From JAWPNA01 sp045402695 (lineage in GTDB: Bacteria; Acidobacteriota; Polarisedimenticolia; JACPZX01; DASXTC01), in contig JAWPNA010000271.1 in assembly GCA_045402695.1 (NCBI GenBank), positions 1-18,275 of the forward strand: a stretch of 18,275 bases of DNA, read 5' to 3'. Below are positions 15,185 to 18,275 of the stretch, one piece after another. The notes beneath the pieces are model-generated. The model had not been told where the DNA came from and ran no database searches. It was given only the letters and a program-made list of their open reading frames with translations. A program made the position numbers and the translations under genes. Position 1 is the stretch's first letter, and the number at the start of each line of letters is the position of its first letter.

Positions 15185-15215
15185 GCCAGGGTGGCGTGCA
15201 ACACACCACCCTGGC
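15185..15215 (+). terminator. Hairpin after the HU gene, probable transcript end
   Basis: GCCAGGGTGG (15185-15194) and CCACCCTGGC (15206-15215) form a perfect 10-bp stem. The 11-base loop contains a further GTG/CAC pair. It begins 8 bases after the HU stop. The bases after the stem are AGAAAGACC, so the T-run of a classic terminator is absent; it may act as a stability hairpin instead. Confidence 0.55.
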
Positions 15216-15349
15216 AGAAAGACCCCGCCGGCGCCGACAATCGGCACTTGCCCTTCCTCCCATGTGCCTGGGTGCCACTTTTTCCGCCTGCGGCGCTTGA
15301 CGCCCCCCCTCCCTCGCCGTACCTGTAGACGGCTGTAACTCCCTGGATC

Positions 15350-15409
15350 ATGAAGACGTGCGCCGTTCTCCTGGCACTCTCAACCCCAATTCACCGGAGG
15401 CCCCGATGA
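15350..15409 (+). other. Possible 19-codon upstream ORF overlapping the next start
   Basis: An ATG at 15350 opens a frame of 19 codons (MKTCAVLLALSTPIHRRPR) whose TGA overlaps the ATG of the exported-protein gene at 15406 (ATGA). It has no Shine-Dalgarno. The start resembles a signal peptide but has no continuation. It could be a leader peptide coupling translation or chance; chance is more likely. Confidence 0.2.
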
Positions 15410-16059
15410 CACCGTTGAACTCCATGAGGTGTGCGGCCTTCACCCTCATGGCTGCCGCTGCCCTGCTTGCCGGCCCGGTGCCGGCGGGCGCGACGACGCT
15501 GCGCCAGATGGACCTTGACGAGCTGGCGGTCCGTGCCGACCGGATCGTCCATGCGCGCGCCGTGGACAAGAAGACCTACTGGGACGAGACCGGCACGCGC
15601 ATCTACACCGATACGACTTTCGAGGTCCTTGGAGAGGCCAAGGGCCAGGGACCCAGGCGGTTGACCGTGAGCATGCTCGGCGGGCGCATCGACCCTGCCG
15701 AAATGACCGTGGAGGGCACGCCATCGTTCAGCCTCGGCGACGAGGTGGTCCTGTTCACGTCGCCCCGTCCCGACGGGAAAAAGAACCTGGTGGGGTTCAG
15801 CCAGGGAGCCATGCGCGTGATCGAGGACCCCGGCACCGGCGAGAAGTTCGCCGTGAGCGGGGTGCCGGCCGGCGTCACATTCGTGGAGGACTCTGGCGGA
15901 CACCCTTCCGTGATCCACCCGTCACCACACCAGGTGCCCTTGGAACAGCTCTTCGATCAGATCCGGCGCAAGCAGGAAGAAGGCGGTCCCGCGGTCCCGC
16001 GGGTCTCAAAGACCCCGCAGAAACTCGAAGCCGATGACGCGGACAGGAGGCAGCCATGA
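15406..16059 (+). CDS. Exported protein of unknown function, paired with the matrixin-like protease
   Basis: I recognise no named domain in this 217-residue product. Residues 1-30 are a Sec signal peptide (CAAFTLMAAAALLAGPVPAGA, probable cut before TTLRQ). The mature part begins with DLDELAVRADRIVHARA and continues with beta-rich segments such as IYTDTTFEVL, RRLTVSMLGG and FSLGDEVVLFTSP; it ends in a charged tail (QIRRKQEEGG onward). The pattern suggests a compact periplasmic beta domain. The ATG at 15406 has GGAGG five bases upstream; the frame extends to 15358, but without a ribosome site. Its TGA overlaps the ATG of the next gene (ATGA), so the two are translationally coupled. I infer a companion of the protease: inhibitor, chaperone or co-secreted factor. 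Confidence 0.85.
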   Translation: MTPLNSMRCAAFTLMAAAALLAGPVPAGATTLRQMDLDELAVRADRIVHARAVDKKTYWDETGTRIYTDTTFEVLGEAKGQGPRRLTVSMLGGRIDPAEMTVEGTPSFSLGDEVVLFTSPRPDGKKNLVGFSQGAMRVIEDPGTGEKFAVSGVPAGVTFVEDSGGHPSVIHPSPHQVPLEQLFDQIRRKQEEGGPAVPRVSKTPQKLEADDADRRQP

Positions 16060-18275
16060 GCCGGAGCCGCGCGTTCCTCCCGCGCGCCGCCGCCACCCTC
16101 GCGCTTTGCACCCTGGGGGTCACCGCCGCTCTCGCCACCGGCAACCTGGAGCAGGTGAGCAGCAACACGATCGTGAACCGCGTCTGGCCCAACAACCTGA
16201 TTCCTGTCGTGTGGCGCTATCACGACCCCACGACCCTGCCCGCCTGCGCCTACAGCTCCACCAACGCCTCGCCCGCAACGCTCCAGCCGGCGGTGGCCGC
16301 GGGATTCACGCCATGGCAGAACAACCCTGATTCGAGGATCTCCTTCACCTATGGTGGGACCACGTCAGTCCAGAGTTTCGGGGCCGACGGGGTCAATGTG
16401 GTCACCTTCTGCGACGCAGAGGTGCTGGGATCCGAACAAGGATTCCTGGCCGCCACCCCTTCGACGTCGCTCACAGCCCAGATGACCGTGACGGCCGGCG
16501 GCGGATGCCCACCCGGCCAAGGGCTTCTCGACCTGAACGGCAACCCGCCGCCCCAGGGCTTCTGCTTCCCCGTGGGCACCTACCCTCCCGGCACCATGGT
16601 GGATGCCGACATCAGGTTCAACACGTTCTCGACGGACGAGGACAGGGATTTCACCACCACCGGCACGGTGGCTCTTTATGATGTCCAGGCGATAGCCACG
16701 CACGAGGAAGGACACTTCCACGGGCTTTCCCATGATCCGATCCAGCAGACCGTGATGTTCCCGTTCATCGACGATGAGCCTCCGTCCGATGGTCTTGGCC
16801 AGCGCGTGCCGAAACTTGGTGACCTCAGCACCAGCTCCCGCTACTATCCCGAGGCATCATTCGGCAGCAGCAATGGCAGCATCACCGGGTTTATCTCCCT
16901 CAATGGCGTGGATGCGGACGGCGTGCATGTCGTGGCGATCGATCCGAACACGATGCTGGGCGTTGCGGGCAGGTTTTCCGTCTCGCGGTTCCAGTCCGGG
17001 ACTTCGACCCTGGGCCCCGAGGGGCCCGACTTCGCAGCCAACGGCGCCGGGTTCTACCGCATCGACGGGCTTCCCGCGGGCAATTACTACGTCTACGTCG
17101 AATACTTCGACGACACCGACTTCTTCTCCCTGCGGCTACAGAACAGGTACAACACGACTGTCCAGAACTCCAACGTGTCGAACGGCAATCCCGGATCCAT
17201 GTTCCAGGTGGGTGGCTGGCTCGGCTTCATCCCCCAGCTCACCGAGTTCTACAACACCGGCGATTCGGGCGACGGCGGCGCTGACGGCATCAACCCGGGC
17301 GCGGCCCTGGACAACTCCGACCGGGCCACGCTGGTGCCCGTGGTCGCCGGGTCGGCGACCACAGGGATCAACATCGCCATCAACATCGAGGTAAACGGCC
17401 AGACAGCCGTCAACCGCCAGAACCCGACCAACCGCACGACGTTGGCCAACGACGCGTTGCAGTCGGGCGATCTCTTCACCGCCTTCGGCCTCAACGGCGG
17501 AACCGATGACTTCTACGCCGTCCGGTACCCATCCTCGAGTCTGCCCACTCCGCCGTACAACGTCGCGGAAGGACTGTGGATCCGCGCCGGGAAAAGCACA
17601 TCGAATTATGTCACCCGGCTGGTGTATGGCGACCCGAACAACTCGGCGCGCCCCGCGCTGAACGACCCGGTCGTGCCTTCGTCCGGACGTGTTCTGTCCG
17701 GAGGCCGCAACGGATTGACGGCGGCGGGTGACTTCGTCGATGTGCGCGATCAGTGGAACGTCACGATCAACGATTCTCGCGACGTCTGGATCGTGGCAAA
17801 CCAGCCGGCGCCGCCTGTGGGCAACAACCTCATCACCTCCGGTTTCTACTACATTGTGGCCCGGACGGCCGGCGGCGCCGCCAGAGTGGGGCGGACGCTG
17901 GTGACGCAAAACGGGGGCGGAAGCTGGGTCACCCTGACCGCCGACCTGTTCTACGATCTCATCCTGGAGCCGGATCCACCCGTCATGATCACGAGTGCCA
18001 GCCCCAATTCGCTGGAGGAGGGATCGGCGGGGGTCAACGTGAACGTCAATGGCCTCGGCTTCAAGACGGGGGCCACGGTGGACTTCGGTCCCGGCATCAT
18101 GGTCAACTCGGTCACGTTCATGAGCGCGCAGCAGCTCCAGTGCAATCTCACGATCCCCCTTTCGGGCGCCACGTCACCGCGGGGGGCGAACGTGAAAGTG
18201 ACCAACCCGGAAGTCGTCTTCCCCAACGTTGCCCGCGTTTTCACGGTTCTGCCGATCGCGGACAACGACTCTGAC
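16056..18275 (+). CDS. Secreted matrixin-like zinc metalloprotease with C-terminal IPT/TIG-like domain (runs off window)
   Basis: Open through 740 codons to the window edge. Residues 1-28 are a signal peptide (ATLALCTLGVTAALA, cut before TGN). The catalytic domain carries the metzincin zinc motif HEEGHFHGLSHD (216-227), with ligands His216, His220 and His226 and the base Glu217. The Met-turn (TVMFP, Met234) follows at once, which is close for this family. Next comes a beta-rich part (about 270-352: GSITGFISLNG, FYRIDGLPAGNYYVYVEY) like the SdrD/carboxypeptidase regulatory-like folds of secreted proteins. A long Asn-rich region follows, then an IPT/TIG-like domain (about 642-733, ITSASPNSLEEGS onward). 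The start has AGGAGG five bases upstream and overlaps the previous stop. Substrate unknown; extracellular or cell-surface action is likely. Confidence 0.87.
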   Translation, partial: MSRSRAFLPRAAATLALCTLGVTAALATGNLEQVSSNTIVNRVWPNNLIPVVWRYHDPTTLPACAYSSTNASPATLQPAVAAGFTPWQNNPDSRISFTYGGTTSVQSFGADGVNVVTFCDAEVLGSEQGFLAATPSTSLTAQMTVTAGGGCPPGQGLLDLNGNPPPQGFCFPVGTYPPGTMVDADIRFNTFSTDEDRDFTTTGTVALYDVQAIATHEEGHFHGLSHDPIQQTVMFPFIDDEPPSDGLGQRVPKLGDLSTSSRYYPEASFGSSNGSITGFISLNGVDADGVHVVAIDPNTMLGVAGRFSVSRFQSGTSTLGPEGPDFAANGAGFYRIDGLPAGNYYVYVEYFDDTDFFSLRLQNRYNTTVQNSNVSNGNPGSMFQVGGWLGFIPQLTEFYNTGDSGDGGADGINPGAALDNSDRATLVPVVAGSATTGINIAINIEVNGQTAVNRQNPTNRTTLANDALQSGDLFTAFGLNGGTDDFYAVRYPSSSLPTPPYNVAEGLWIRAGKSTSNYVTRLVYGDPNNSARPALNDPVVPSSGRVLSGGRNGLTAAGDFVDVRDQWNVTINDSRDVWIVANQPAPPVGNNLITSGFYYIVARTAGGAARVGRTLVTQNGGGSWVTLTADLFYDLILEPDPPVMITSASPNSLEEGSAGVNVNVNGLGFKTGATVDFGPGIMVNSVTFMSAQQLQCNLTIPLSGATSPRGANVKVTNPEVVFPNVARVFTVLPIADNDSD

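Noticed and set aside
15297..15330. TTGACG as a -35 box for the exported-protein operon
   Set aside because: No acceptable -10 box lies 16-18 bases downstream, so I did not annotate it.
1..18275. CRISPR arrays, insertion sequences, rRNA or tRNA genes
   Set aside because: No regularly spaced repeats, transposase motifs with terminal repeats, or RNA gene signatures were seen on either strand.

Overview
The window is a high-GC bacterial chromosome segment. Housekeeping genes look about 65 percent GC by eye. The rpsU-dnaG order, an HU gene, strong TTGACA/TATAAT-type promoters, GGAGG ribosome binding sites, a dCache histidine kinase, Sec-exported proteins and a sigma-54 activator fit a Gram-negative-type bacterium. 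UbiX plus a UbiA of the kind found beside futalosine-menaquinone genes, and a secreted matrixin-like protease, would suit a little-studied deep lineage such as Acidobacteriota, Eisenbacteria or Desulfobacterota/Myxococcota. The sequence alone does not settle the phylum.

Left part (1-4200). On the minus strand lie dnaG (cut by the window edge), rpsU with a long 5' leader and a near-consensus sigma-70 promoter, and an orphan larB. Diverging from larB on the plus strand is ubiX-ubiA (flavin prenyltransferase and aromatic prenyltransferase), probably for quinone synthesis.

Middle part (4300-8730). A two-gene signalling operon with its own promoter encodes a PleD-like receiver-GGDEF diguanylate cyclase and, 14 bases later, a 1132-residue membrane hybrid histidine kinase (dCache, HAMP, HisKA, HATPase, three receivers).

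Central accessory part (8730-14757). This is the most interesting stretch. A perfect 15-bp palindrome and a good sigma-54 (-24/-12) promoter precede a strong ribosome binding site and a 77-codon gene for a small exported peptide. Next comes a 1790-residue regulator that joins a degenerate Ser/Thr kinase domain, a STAND/AAA NTPase, a long TPR-like helical array, a GAF domain, a sigma-54-activating AAA+ domain (GAFTGA intact) and a Fis-type helix-turn-helix. Activator and sigma-54 target are adjacent, so I infer a self-contained module in which the giant regulator switches on the peptide gene. Base composition changes sharply inside the regulator ORF near 12.8 kb: upstream it is about 43-53 percent GC in sampled blocks, downstream about 70 percent. 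This suggests a chimeric or imported front half.

Right part (14758-18275). A strong promoter drives an HU gene, followed by a hairpin. Then come two translationally coupled genes for exported proteins: an unrecognised 217-residue protein and a large matrixin-like zinc protease with an IPT/TIG-like end, which runs off the window. No tRNA, rRNA, CRISPR array or insertion sequence was recognised.
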